Below are positions 10,995 to 22,460 of a stretch of 64,000 bases of DNA, in pieces. Below the pieces are notes generated by a model. That model was not told the DNA's origin. It did not search any database and worked only from the letters and a program-made list of their open reading frames with translations. Made by a program: the position numbers and the translations under genes. The DNA comes from Filobasidium wieringae (lineage: Eukaryota > Basidiomycota > Tremellomycetes > Filobasidiales > Filobasidiaceae): assembly GCA_001600055.1 (NCBI GenBank), contig BCIV01000001.1, forward strand, positions 1,295,774 to 1,359,773, written 5' to 3'. Positions within the stretch are counted from its first letter, which is position 1, and the number at the start of each line of letters is the position of its first letter.

Positions 10995-13954
10995 ATGTCT
11001 TATCTCGACATCACTCCATCAAGGCGAGCGCCACCAGCCCCTGGACCTAGCTCGCAAGGGAGCTCGGCATCCATGATTGGGCCGCCTAGTACCCTCTATT
11101 CATCCACCTCATATGCCCCTTCCTTCAACCACGGTGGACTAGGAGGTAACAGCAATTCTGTCACGCCCCTGACTTTAGGTAGGAATGGTACTGCAGCAGC
11201 ATCGACTAGCTTTGGCTTGGGGCCGTCCTACGGAAATTCGACTCCGGTTGGAAGAGCGGCAGATCTTTACAACAATAGTTCGAGAAATAGTGGAACAAGC
11301 TTAACGCCTATCAGGCAGGGGATGGTCACTGTTAACGAGGAGAAGGGGATCAGAAGCTTCCTGTGGAGTAAGAAGTGGATGGTATTGAAAGAACAAACCC
11401 TGTCATTTCACAAGAATGAAGTCAGTATAGCGAAACCTAGTCAAGACCAAAAATGATCCGAAGCTGATCCGGTATTTCTTCACTTCAGACGACTACAACC
11501 CCGACAAGCTTGTTACAGCTGAAAGATGTGACGGACATCCAACGGGTAGATGTTAAGCCATTCTGCTTGGAGATCGAGTCGAACAACAAGGTAAGCTGGT
11601 CTGGCCTGACTGCACCGTTTGTGGTTCTTATTTGTCTTGCATTGTTGCAGCGTATGTGGATAGGTTTGAAATCGGATCCCGAGTTGTACGAGTGGTTGGA
11701 CGATATCTATGCGAAATGTCCGTTACTAGGTGTTAGCGGGCCAACGAATTTCGTACATCAAGGTGGGTCTTCCCTTTTCGATCTTGCATGGGACAGTATG
11801 GCTGATTGGATGTCATCCACTGTTAGTGCACGTTGGTTTTGATGCAGTCAGCGGGGCCTTCACCGTGAGTTGACAACAGGCATCTTCTTCGGTGTCTGGC
11901 CTAACGAGATCGTTTTATGCCATGCCAACAGGGTCTTCCGGACCAGTGGACAAGGCTGTTGACGTCGTCCGCCATTACGAAAGAGGATCAAGTCAGAAAC
12001 CCTCAGGCAGTTTTGGATGTGCTAGAGTTCTACACCGATATTCAGAAACAGCAGTACGACGATTTCGGCGTCAGTATACCCAGTGGACCCCCTACAAGAA
12101 CCGCTAGCCCGGGACAAGTATCGGCTCGAGCTCCTCAACAGCCTGTGCAAACTGCTAGGTTCAATGCTGGATTGGGTCTGGCAGGTCAGAATTCTGGAGC
12201 GGGCGGGAGAGAGCCTATGCAGAGGGCAGACACCGCTCCTTCAGGACCCGGTTTAGGTGCCAGTCGTCAGCCAAGCCATAATATGCAGCAACCAGAACGT
12301 GAGAGGAGGCCAAGCGCTCAGAGACAGGTATCTTCCTCGCAGCAGGCTCGCGAAGACCCTCAGAGGTATGCTCCCTCTTCATCATCTGCACAGAGACCTC
12401 TAGTAGCCGAAAGACGAGCACCTGCACCTCCTAAAGCTCCATCACAGGATCATGTCTCGACTCGCTTACGACAGCCTACCCCAGAGTCGTCCAGATATAA
12501 CAAGTTGCAGCAGACAGAATCCACCCGACCTGCTTTACAGACCACAAAGACCGCCCCATCTACGACTACAGCAGGTCAAGTGGCTGCTGATTCCGAACCC
12601 ATCGCTCAACCCGCACCGGTGCGTCCTCTTCAGCCGACAAAGAAAGCTCAGCAGGGACCTCCTCCTGCCAGTTCTACTGGTGCAGCCACCCGAACTGAGG
12701 AACCAAAAGCTAAGCCGGTGGAGAAGCGAATAAGTACAATGAGTGAACCTCAGATTATGGAAAAACTCCGATCGGTCGTCAGCCCTAAAGATCCATCAAC
12801 CATTTATGCTAAAATCAAGAAGGTTGGACAAGGGTAAGCTATACCTCGCGTGTCCCATTATGGTCAACCCTTTCGAACCCATGTTGACTTTGTTCTTTTG
12901 TGATAGAGCTTCCGGTTCTGTTTACGTTGCTAAGACGCTGGCTACTGGCGCTCGAGTCGCGATCAAACAGATGGATCTTGCTCAACAACCTCGGAAAGAA
13001 TTGATTGTCAATGAGATCATCATTATGAACGAATCCAGGCATCCAAACGTCGTCAACTTCTTGGAGGCTTTCTTGATCCGAAGTAGCGATCTTTGGGTCG
13101 TGATGGAATACATGGAGGGCGGGGCCTTGTACGATGTCATCGAGACCAATAAGCTGGAGGAAGAGCAAATTGCTGCCATCTGTCTTGGAGTGAGTGGAAT
13201 GAATCGCTTGATAGCCGACCGTGCTGATTTTTCTTGCTCAGACCTGCCGAGGTTTGAGGCATCTGCACGATCGGCAGATCATTCATCGTGATATCAAGAG
13301 CGACAACGTTTTGCTGAATGCTGGGGGCGAAGTGAAGATCAGTGAGCACGCCCAATCATTCTGAAGTTTGAGACCCTTCGTTGATGAACATGCAATTGAA
13401 GCCGATTTCGGGTTCTGTGCGAAGCTTACTGACCAGAAGTCGAAGAGAGCGACGATGGTAGGGACGCCCTACTGGATGGCACCTGAAGTCGTCAAACAAA
13501 AAGAATATGGAGCCAAAGTTGATGTGTGGTCATTAGGGATCATGGCTATCGAGATGATCGAGAATGAGCCCCCGTACATGGACGAAGAACCACTCAAAGC
13601 CTTGTACTTGATTGCCACGAACGGAACTCCTACGTTGAAAAAGCCCGAAAAGCTCAGCGCAGAACTCAAGCACTTCCTATCCGTTTGTCTCTGTGTAGAT
13701 GTGAAAAGCCGAGCATCTACAACCGAGTTGTTGACCGTAAGTCGGTGTCTCTGGCAGCGGTCTGACTCGTACTGATATTTTCCACTTGTCAGCACGAGTT
13801 CCTGAACAAGGCATGCGGCCTGGATGGTCTAGTGCCTCTTATGAAGAAAAAGGAAAAGGTAAGCTGTCATCCAAAACGTCCCACTCAGGTAAATTGCTTA
13901 TACGGAGCACGTCGGCACGGATTACTAGGCTTGATGTACTGCGTTGGTGTGTAG
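10995..13954 (+). CDS. STE20/CLA4: p21-activated (STE20/PAK) protein kinase with PH and CRIB domains
   Basis: Cdc42/Rac effector kinase controlling polarity, budding and mating/filament signalling. Nine exons (10995-11420, 11489-11590, 11651-11762, 11827-11864, 11932-12833, 12907-13189, 13242-13341, 13402-13736, 13793-13954) sum to 819 codons plus stop. Domains: Ser/Pro-rich head; PH domain about residues 110-210 ([35 protein letters not shown]); CRIB about 225-255 ([17 protein letters not shown]); a disordered Pro/Gln linker; kinase about 525-790. Kinase motifs: VAIKQMDL (Lys), [21 protein letters not shown], and [11 protein letters not shown] plus CRIB is the Cla4-type PAK layout; the Cryptococcus protein named Ste20 is, as I recall, of this type. 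The tail after [22 protein letters not shown] is uncertain, because a GTAAGC follows that Lys and the last about 30 residues could be intron read-through. Confidence 0.93.
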
Positions 13955-14325
13955 AAGCTTGCAAAGTAGGACCACTGCTTGGTTCGATTGACGCTACAAG
14001 CTCCGTTGTAAGACTAAGAATCGGCACTGTAGCGAGAATAGATGATTCCAGCTGGACCGATTACGTCAGATAATCTATATTATTATTAGTGTCAAGCATG
14101 TCAAGCGAGAAGATCGTTTGACTTCGATGTGTGTGCTCAAAGCTAAAAGCTCCCTAGATCCCTATTCTCTACCGAATCTTGCCATTATTGCCTAAGCATT
14201 CCATTGCACGAAACGCTGAGTATGAGCTGTTAGCATACGATACCTGGTAACGGTAAATACCAGCGTCAAGCCTTCGCAATCAGGACCGTGTTCTGATGTT
14301 GTCTCACTCGTTTCGACAGCTCACA
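13955..14325. other. Intergenic region, PAK kinase 3' side / SWIM gene
   Basis: About 370 bp between two plus-strand genes. AT-rich TATATTATTATTAG near 14075 could serve 3' processing of the kinase transcript. No gene or RNA structure seen. Confidence 0.35.
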
Positions 14326-15015
14326 ATGGCTGAGCCTGGTACAGGCCGTGACCTACATGCTCAACTGATTGAAGAGGTACTGAGGTCAATGACAAGCCCC
14401 GATCGTGAGTTTTGCTGTTCAGTTAGAGGCAATAGAATCAGCTGTTCCATGGGCTGTGGTCATATTGCCTATCAACAGCAACGGACGATGATCTCCTCAA
14501 AATGCATGCCGTTCTCGGCAACATTTTGGTAGCAGCTCTCAATCTCGCCGACAATGGGGAAGGTTCGTCTGTCTCATCATCAGCATCAATATCTGTCGCC
14601 TGACAGATATAGCAATCGCTTTTGACTACCGCAGTTGTCAAGGTGTGCTCGCCGCCCAACAGACATTTTTACCAGGTAAATCGGCGACTGCTTCAGATTC
14701 GTGGATCGATCGCAAGCTTAGGTATCTTGTCTCTCATCAGGTCACAGGTTCTGTTGGCAATCTGTATACTGTTCATTCATACGATCTCACCAAGGGTAAC
14801 GCGTACTGCTCTTGCAATTCGTTCGTATACTCCTGTTTGCTGAGTCCGAAGCAGTTGGTGGTGAGTGCTTACGTTGTCTGAACCTTTCAACACGCTTGAA
14901 TTTTGTGTTGCAGTGTAAGCATATACTTGCGGTAAAATTGGCAGAAAAACTCGAGCGATGCAAGACCGTGAACATCGCTCGGGAGAATCTGCCTGGTCTG
15001 TTAAACATCGGTTGA
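14326..15015 (+). CDS. sws1: SWIM-type zinc finger protein, SWS1/ZSWIM7-like Shu complex subunit
   Basis: SWS1/ZSWIM7/Shu2 proteins pair with Rad51 paralogs to promote homologous recombination. Five exons (14326-14404, 14479-14562, 14635-14675, 14741-14860, 14914-15015) give 141 residues, close to the 140-residue human protein. The N-terminal helix (LHAQLIEEVLRSM) is followed by LLKMHAVLGNILVAALNLAD, CSPPNRHFYQVTGS and the SWIM signature: CSC near residue 92, then CKHILAVKLAEKL. The CxC and CxH ligands lie on two exons, so an intron separates the metal ligands. Each junction is phase-compatible. The short size and single SWIM motif argue against a transposase or SWI2-related protein. The functional assignment is by motif and length, without an alignment. 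Confidence 0.85.
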
Positions 15016-15177
15016 ACTTTTGAAGGCATCATCGTAAAATTTACATATGTATCTGATACATTCTCGGATATGAGTTCTTGACGGTACAATGATAGCTGCT
15101 ACAGTTCCGGGGTACATTAACTTAGTTTTGATTTTGAGGTACGAGGTAACGCTTGTTGAGAGTCCACTATGAAAATA

Positions 15178-18100
15178 TCAAACAACCGAAGTTAACCGAT
15201 GCTGATGGAGCCAGTATGTGGCGCATGCAGTACTGACGATATCCCGACAAAGTGTGGGCCAAGTCCAACGGTCTTTCATGCTTGGGTTGAGGATGCCTCG
15301 TTCGCAGAGGTCGCTCTCAAGGTGTAGGCTTTCCCGAAGAAAGAGCAGGGAGGGTTGAATGAGGACTAGAATACATGCTTGATTTAGCCAATGCCTCTCT
15401 TGATATATCAGTAGACTCTCCCGCCATATCAAGAGACTTACCGTTGAGTCGACGGGCTCGAGTCATTAGATATGCATCCATCAAGCTCATCTTTCCGTAT
15501 TCCATCAGGTACGCAATGACTATAGTAGCGCTGCGCGAGACGCCAACTCTCTTCAAGAGCAAGGTCAACGAGGACTCGGGTCAGGATCACGGTCAGAATC
15601 GTAATCGAACGATACCTACACAGTGTACTAGGGTTTTGCCTCCATTCTTTCGAGCTCTTTCCATGAAGGCACAAGCTTCGGCGAATTTCGGCTGTGACAT
15701 GAATAACAGTGTCAAGGCCTGGTTCCGATCAAGTTACGATATGCTCACCTTGAGGTTGTCTTGTCCGTCATCCTTTACGTTCTGTATGTCGAGGCTACAA
15801 ACACAGCGATTAGCCCTGCTAGCACCTCTGACATCGCGGATCGGAGCCCAAAACTTACACTTGAATGGCGCTAAGCTCCCCATCGCCTACTAGCTTATCG
15901 TAGCTTCCCGAGAGATGGGAGACGTTGACGTACTGTCCATGAATCATGCAAGCCTCTTGTGATAGAGTTTCTCCTACAGATACGATGTGTGTGATGCCAA
16001 GAGCTTTGAGCATCCGGCCGTTGGTAGCATGAGCGCTGTGGGACACATGCACGTGAGACGAGTCAGGCGGTGATTGTGACAAGTCAATCCAATAAGATGA
16101 CATACAGATTACCCAAATAAAGATGGTCTTGAATTCGTGATGGCAAAGACCCGTCAAACCTTGGGAAGGACATCCAGTCGTCATTGCCTAGCTTTGGGTT
16201 ATCGAATTTGTTACTCGAGCGCTTCCTGAAGGGTTGCACATGACTAGTTTCCCTAGTCTCCGTCGAATTGGGGTTACGAGGAAATCCAGAGGAGAATGGA
16301 TTCCATTTGGCCATGGGGGAGGTAGGACGAGACGCGAGCTTTTTAGGCTTCCCACGCAATTCGATTATCTGCTTCTCGATCGTTTGAAGGAAAGGGAGAT
16401 CAAATTGATAAACGAAAAACGATCGGTGGACCTCGAGATGTAGAGTGAGATAGGCATCTATCAGGCTGAGGTGGCGGGTGTACATCAAATAAGTAAGGGC
16501 AAACAGGCTTGTCTCGGTCTGAATGGAGAATGGTTAACGACAATGATCGCACATCAGATGTTCCGCAACTCACGTAACCGTCTTCACAGAACAGTAGGAT
16601 CGTTAGATTTTGCTTTCCATCCTTTCGTTTCTGTTTTGTCAACTTGTAGACGCATTCCACAAGACCAATGAGCCTCTCAGCCAGAACTGGAAAGGAATGA
16701 CAACAGCAAGCGCTGCTGCGGCTCGATGACCCTACTTCCAGGTATAGAGGCCCAGCTTGTTCGACATCTTCTCCGCGTGACTTAGAGATGTAATGTTTTG
16801 CTTTCGTTTTCGTGACCATAGCGTGCTGTACGGCGTTGATCATTTTCTCATCCGGCATGTCAGCGAGGTCGTGAGCCTGTCTCAAGCGATGAAATTTCAA
16901 TGCCAATTGCGTGCAGATAGACATGTGTTAGGAATGGGCTAGCACCTACCTCGATGGCTAAATCTACATCAAGCCACGGTGAGGCTCTATCCGGTCTGAA
17001 AGGATCATCTCGCCCATTTCCAAGCTGAAAGAAGGGGAGGTCAATGAATTTCTGATGGTGCAATGGATATGACTTACCCAAACGCCATCGGCAATCATAC
17101 TGGCGCCAGCTAAGCGGCTGGATTCAATTGCCTCACGATGAGGTAAGTCACGCTCAAGACGTATCGCTCCTTCGGCAGTCTGTTCCACGAGCTGGGGCGC
17201 CTTGTGCTGGATCTCGAGGAATGATTCTTCTATGACGAATACGTTGTACCTGATGGGCAGCTGGGCGTGATGTTCTTCGGCCCATCGGTCTCTAAGCGCA
17301 GCTTGCACCAAGACGTCGCCAAAAGTGGCAGGCTCGTCTTCTTCTTTGGATGGCGTGATGAAACGAGAATCTTCAATCGTATTTAGAGCTTGTGCTGGAT
17401 CAGGCGTATCTTTGCAAGATCCTGGGCTCGAAGTGGGTTTCGCAGAAACATCCGTGTAGAATAGCTCCAACCTCTCTTGATAAGCTGTTTCTTGGGCTTG
17501 AGCACACCTAAGATAATCAAGTTTGTGAGACGAAGTCGGAACTACTGATCACATCTACTAACTTTCGGGCAATGTCGAGTAACGCGCAATGTCCAGCCCG
17601 ATCTCTGCATAGACCTTTAGGCGCGTAGATAATCAGGTCGGAGAGCGTTGCATATTTGATCTCTTGTATCATTAAATTTCTCAACGATATCTGTCCTCCT
17701 AGATCAGGCGGCAGGAAAGTACAAGCCTCTTTCTTCTCTTCGGCCTCTTCTAGGTTCAAAATCAGCTCCGCTCTCAGTGAGTTGATGAGCGTACAGTTGC
17801 CTTCAAGGTTGAGGTTACCCATCTCTCCTTGTGGCAAAGTAGCCGAACTAGGAGCAGAGTTCGAAACGTCTGGCATTACGACGTCCGCGTCCTCGTCGTC
17901 TTCGTCCTCTGGGATGGTCAGATTACCGAGATCAGGGGTTTTCAACACGTTTGGAGAGGTAGCGATTTTAGCGTCTTCAGTGGGTGAAGGGGTTCTTGGT
18001 TTGCCTCTGCCTGAGACGGCACGTAACATCGAGACTTGCTCAGAAGGATGAGCAGAAACCGGCGTCTCCGGCGTCGATATAGATCGCCCGAGCATGGGAG

Positions 18101-19400
18101 GAAGATTGGACTTAGGGCTAGTTGGACTCGAAAGGGTTTCAGAGGATGGCGGTTGGTAGGCTTCAAAGGTTTCAGGAACCTCGAGCTTTATTTGCACATC
18201 GAGGACCTGATGGGATTCCGGTTGGAGTACAACTCCCGCATCCGCCATTTCCGTGTCGACGCCTAATCCAATCAGAGCGCTTGCATCACTCGTCCTCTTG
18301 TTATTCCTGGTGGTAGGAGCTTTGACACAAGTTGGATGCATGCCTTGTTCTCCAGCTTCGGTACTCGTACTGGTGTCTTCCCCCTTTTCTTCACTAGTCA
18401 TCCTTTCCTTATCGTCAGATTTTCGATTCGATATCATAGAAGAACCTTCTCCAGGATAAGAGATCAGACTTCCTGTTCTGGTGGGAGGTGAGATCCCTCC
18501 GGAACCACAGGTCCATTGAGCAGAATTTCTGTCCCACAGCGATGATGGAGCTACAGAATACTCTGTTTGTGGAGAAGATGCTTCAGAGGACATAGTATCT
18601 CTTCGATGGACAGATGCAGAGCTTCCTGAAGGAGGAATAGGTGTTCCAGCGTTCTCTTCATCTCTGTTCAAGGAAACTCTGTTCATCTCTTCCCACGATT
18701 CGCTTTCCCTGGAGCCTACACGGCGGTGTTGGTCTTCTTCCGAATGAATTGGTTCTGGAGCGCGAATGAGACAAAGCCCCCTGTAGCGAGGCGGGTTGAG
18801 TGGAGGGTTTCTGTTGGGTGAATAAACGGAGCGGATCTATCAGTACTGAACGGTAACATCCTTCTGGAAGACGTTGCATCGACTTGCCCGAAAAAGTGTT
18901 CTAACGGCCCGTCGGCGCCTTGCGGTCCGTCTCCTATTCCATGAAGCCAAGGGAAGAGTGCTGCGGTCGGAGTGTCGAGAGCGTGATAATGACGCAGCAA
19001 TTCTTTCACCTATATGTTCAGGAAAGCGATATACCGTTATCAATTTTCGCGAACTAAGCAATAACAGAGTTCTTGCAAAGAAGTGTAGACGACTTGCCTG
19101 AGAGAGCGAGACGACCTTGATTCCAGGTTCGACTTCGTCGGTAACAACATCTCCCCATCGAGGCATCCCCCATACCTTCCCATTCGGCTCGACACTTTCA
19201 CCTTGTCCTTTGTGTTCTTCAAGTATGGTTTTCAAGGGATCGGTTCGCCTTTTTGGAGTTCTTCCGTCCGTATTCTCACGTTTCGCATAGGGCTGCTTGC
19301 GATCAAGTCCGTCCGAGCGCTCTTCACCACCAAGAGAAGAGGATGAGGTCGATATGCTGAGAGAAGAACTTCTTCGTGGTTTAGCTAGGCGAAAAGACAT
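15178..19400 (-). CDS. PPS1: Pps1-like dual-specificity protein phosphatase
   Basis: Dephosphorylates Tyr and Ser/Thr residues; yeast Pps1 acts in the S-phase/checkpoint and morphogenesis context. A large multi-exon gene starting at MSFRLAKPRRSSSLS. The N-terminal conserved part includes LRHYHALDTPTAALFPWLHG and NPPRYRGLCLIRAPEP, joined across a 47-nt intron, then a long Ser/Pro/acidic disordered region. A second conserved part includes GLCRDRAGHCALLDIARK. The C-terminal catalytic domain shows RIQDHLYLGNLYHATNGRML, LGITHIVSVGE, then the P-loop VHCRVGVSRSATIVIAYLM and MTRARRLNVLIQPSLLF. HCx5R is complete (Cys, Arg present). An intron (about 15551-15620) falls between the catalytic Cys and the next residue. 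The FPWLHG plus catalytic combination is the Pps1 architecture. Internal exon borders in the middle are less certain. Confidence 0.88.
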
Positions 19401-20289
19401 GCCAGGAGTGGCTGGATCAGTCGAGAATGTATAGGTGATTGCAATATGCAATGTGCTGTTATGCACGGTTAATAGCTACGAAGGAGAAAGAGGTTGGTAG
19501 ATTTGTTGAGACCGGATATAGGTTTGGAGAGATTGATTTGTCGAGGGCGATTTGTAGTATTCAAACTGGTCAACAAGTTGATAGCGTTGATTCTTCTTGG
19601 CTGGACTTCTATGGCAGGTTATGTTATCGCCAGCAGCGAAAGGACTCTCTCACATAGGTCGTTAGGCTCGTTGAAAAGCGTGAAGCGTATATGAATCGAT
19701 AGAGATGGAGAACTGTCTTATTAACGGATAGTAGAGCGAGGTGGACAGGCAAAGTTGTCAATGGGATAGCCTTGTTGAAAGGAGAGGTGGTCTATCGTTG
19801 TTAGAGGCCTTAGTGTTAGGTTAGGTTGAGCGGTATGAGGTGATCAGCGCACGGCCTGACCCTCCCGCGCCTGGAGCCTCCGCGGGCGCAGTGTCCTCCC
19901 TTTTGCTTCCGCTCACCATGATCTCAGTCCCGCTGTCTCTGCGCCTGGACCAGCACTGATAAGTTCTCACAGGCACGCACTTAGAAAAAAGGCGTCATAC
20001 GTCGTGACTTTCTCGTAACTGCTCGTTATCAGCTGACCGCCGACGTTCCAGTTGCCAGTTGCTTATCAAAGGCGGCTGCTAGATCGCTAGCTCGCGATTA
20101 CCTGGCTGGCCTGGCTAGTACCTACTGGAGCTACTAGCGACTACTGGCTCACTGAATTCGTCCTCATACATTCATCCTCTCGTCCATATGTTTACCGGAT
20201 ATACAATGTTTCAAGTTGCTCACTTCCTAATACTTTTCTTTCTGCTTGCTTCTTCAAGTGACCCTTCTTATCGCTGTAGCTACTTCCCC
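19401..20289. other. Intergenic region, PPS1 5' side / FDH 3' side
   Basis: Nearly 0.9 kb. It holds the upstream region of the minus-strand phosphatase and the 3' flank of formate dehydrogenase. A GC-richer block (about 19850-19960) and several direct CTAGC/CTGGC words (20085-20150) are visible. No gene, tRNA or repeat family recognised. Confidence 0.4.
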
Positions 20290-21863
20290 TTAAGCGTTTC
20301 CGTCGACCCTAACCTGTTCCTTCTGTTCGTCCGCCTTGGTCTTCCTTTGACCATAAGCCTTGGTAGCGTACTCTCCATTCTCGACGATCAAGTTGACTGG
20401 TTCCTGGGCTTCTCCGGAAAAGTATCGTTTCAAAATGTCCTTGGTCCCGTCGGCGTAACGCTTCTGGGCATCCAAAGTGGTACCACTGTAGTGAGGGACC
20501 ATGCCGTTCCCCCCGTCAAGACTGTTGCGCATAGCTCTCCATGGGTGGTCCTTAGGAGCAGGTTGAGGGAACCTTGAAGTGCAATGATCGGTCAATTGTG
20601 CTCTCACTTATATCCAGAGCTCCGATCTGACTTACCACACATCCCCACCATAGAAGTTGATCTGGCCGGACTTGAGGGCCTCTGCTACGTCTTCCGCTAC
20701 CGCAAGAGCTCCACGGGCAGTATTGATGAGGAAAGCGCCCTTCTTCAACTTGGAGAGGAATTCCTTGTTGATCATTCCCTTGGCTGTAGCCACCCCACGC
20801 ATCAATGGCCTGTTCCGTTATGTAGCAAGGTATTGTGCTCAGACTCACTCTCAGCATGAAGAGGCGTGTTGACCGTGATCACATCACATTGACCCAAAAA
20901 TTCGTCAAGGTTTTCCACTCGTCGACAACCCACGGCTTCCTGAGCCTCTTTAGGAAGAGGAATGTAGTCGTAGTACAGCAATTCCTGAAAGTATGCAGCA
21001 ATCACCCATCAGCCCACTGTTGAGAATCAAAACGACCGTGTGAGAACAAAGCCGGACTGACCTTGCAATCGAAAGCCTTGAGTCTTTGCAATACACGGTA
21101 GCCGATTCTGCCGCAAGCAAGAGTTCCAACGACCTTCCCTTCTAAATCGAAAGCGTTCCTTGCTACCGCGGCAACATCCCAACCTCCAGCCATCACCTGC
21201 TCGTGAGCTTTGTTACAGTAACGTACGGTCAGTTGTCGAATGTGCCTCTTGAGATTTCGAAGGGACTCACCAGGAACAAAGTTCCGAACACCGTTGAGAA
21301 TGGTCATGACCACGTGCTCGGCTACGGAAACGACGTTGGATCCGGTTACTTCAGCGACTGTGATTTTGCGTTCGTTGGCTGCGTCCAGATCCTGAAATGA
21401 GACGAAATGAAATCGACCGCCGGAACGCAAGTACAGGTAAGCGTCATGAAGGGTACTGGCTCGAAGTTGTCACGAGATGGCTACGCACAACGTGATCGGA
21501 TCCAACACCTGCCGTAACACAAAGCCTGAGATTCTTGGCAGTGTCCATCACTTCCCTCGTCAAGTAACCAGGATGGAAGGGGGTAGTGATGAGGATGTGG
21601 GCATCCTTGATGTGCTTCCTGAACTCGCTGTTCGGACCTTCTTTGTCAGAGGTGGTGACAAGTTCGTGGCCCTGTTCCTGAAGCCATTGAGCGATTCCCA
21701 ACTTGTTCTCGGTAGTACCTAGCAGTCGGGGCTCTTCTTCGGCGGATTTACCACCATCGTAGAGAACGAGTAGGATCTTCTGTTTATTCTGGGACCTGTA
21801 TACAGAGAGTCGTCATTAGATCCAACAGGGTGGATGGAAGACTACCGGTGGCTGGGCTTACAT
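20290..21863 (-). CDS. FDH1: NAD-dependent formate dehydrogenase
   Basis: Oxidises formate to CO2 with NAD+, in the cytosol. Recognisable in order: [67 protein letters not shown] with the substrate Asn/Val region; [38 protein letters not shown] (NAD-binding GxGxxG region, here ACGRIG); [16 protein letters not shown] with the Asp that sets NAD preference; [18 protein letters not shown] with the conserved Arg; and [15 protein letters not shown] with the [19 protein letters not shown] catalytic His. [11 protein letters not shown] has Cys where the usual reading is GAGRIG. The start codon is assembled by splicing: ...AAT AT|intron 21796-21861|G TCC CAG; a stop lies upstream in frame and no other ATG precedes the conserved region. 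It ends at 20290. Confidence 0.95.
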
Positions 21864-22460
21864 ATTGCTTAAGTTGAAGTATGTAGTGCTGTTAGGTTCT
21901 CGTAGTTATGATGGAGAATCGTAATGAAATCTGTTGAATCTCCAGATGGGATAGCTATGACATCGATCACTTCATTGTTGGCTGTTGGTTGCCTTTATAT
22001 GATCGAGGGACACCGCCCTGTCAAGCGTACCGGAGCAACCACCGGTAGGATCAGTCTTTCGTACGTCGGTACATTCGTACGAAACGGCTTCGGCGTTCGA
22101 CCTAGCTGCCTAGCTGACGCACCCAGTGCAACATCGTCAGGTGACCTTCACCTGCGACAGCGGAAGCAAGTTACGCGCTCTAGCGCGAAACAATCCGCGT
22201 TTCAAGGCATGACACGTAATATCCCGACCTCGTTCGGCTTCCGTTGAACGCTATTTACAGAATCAAGGATGGCACGGGCCGGCAGACTACAAACATAGAG
22301 CGCCACGAACCTATCTCTCCCCCAAACTCTATTTATCGGCATTTCATATCGGAAATACCGGATCGCTGTGACGTACGATATCAAAAAAGGTACAACCAGG
22401 TTACTGCTTGATATATCTATTGATGTCCGTTCTGAGACCAGCTCTTCCCTTGTGCCTGAC
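21864..22460. other. Intergenic region upstream of FDH
   Basis: About 600 bp between the FDH start (minus strand) and the SPT20 stop (minus strand). A plus-strand frame of 107 codons (21924-22247) shows no family features, lies antisense in the FDH upstream region, and is rejected as a gene. Confidence 0.4.

Noticed and set aside
21924..22247. 107-codon plus-strand frame upstream of FDH
   Set aside because: No family features, no intron structure, and it sits antisense in the FDH upstream region.
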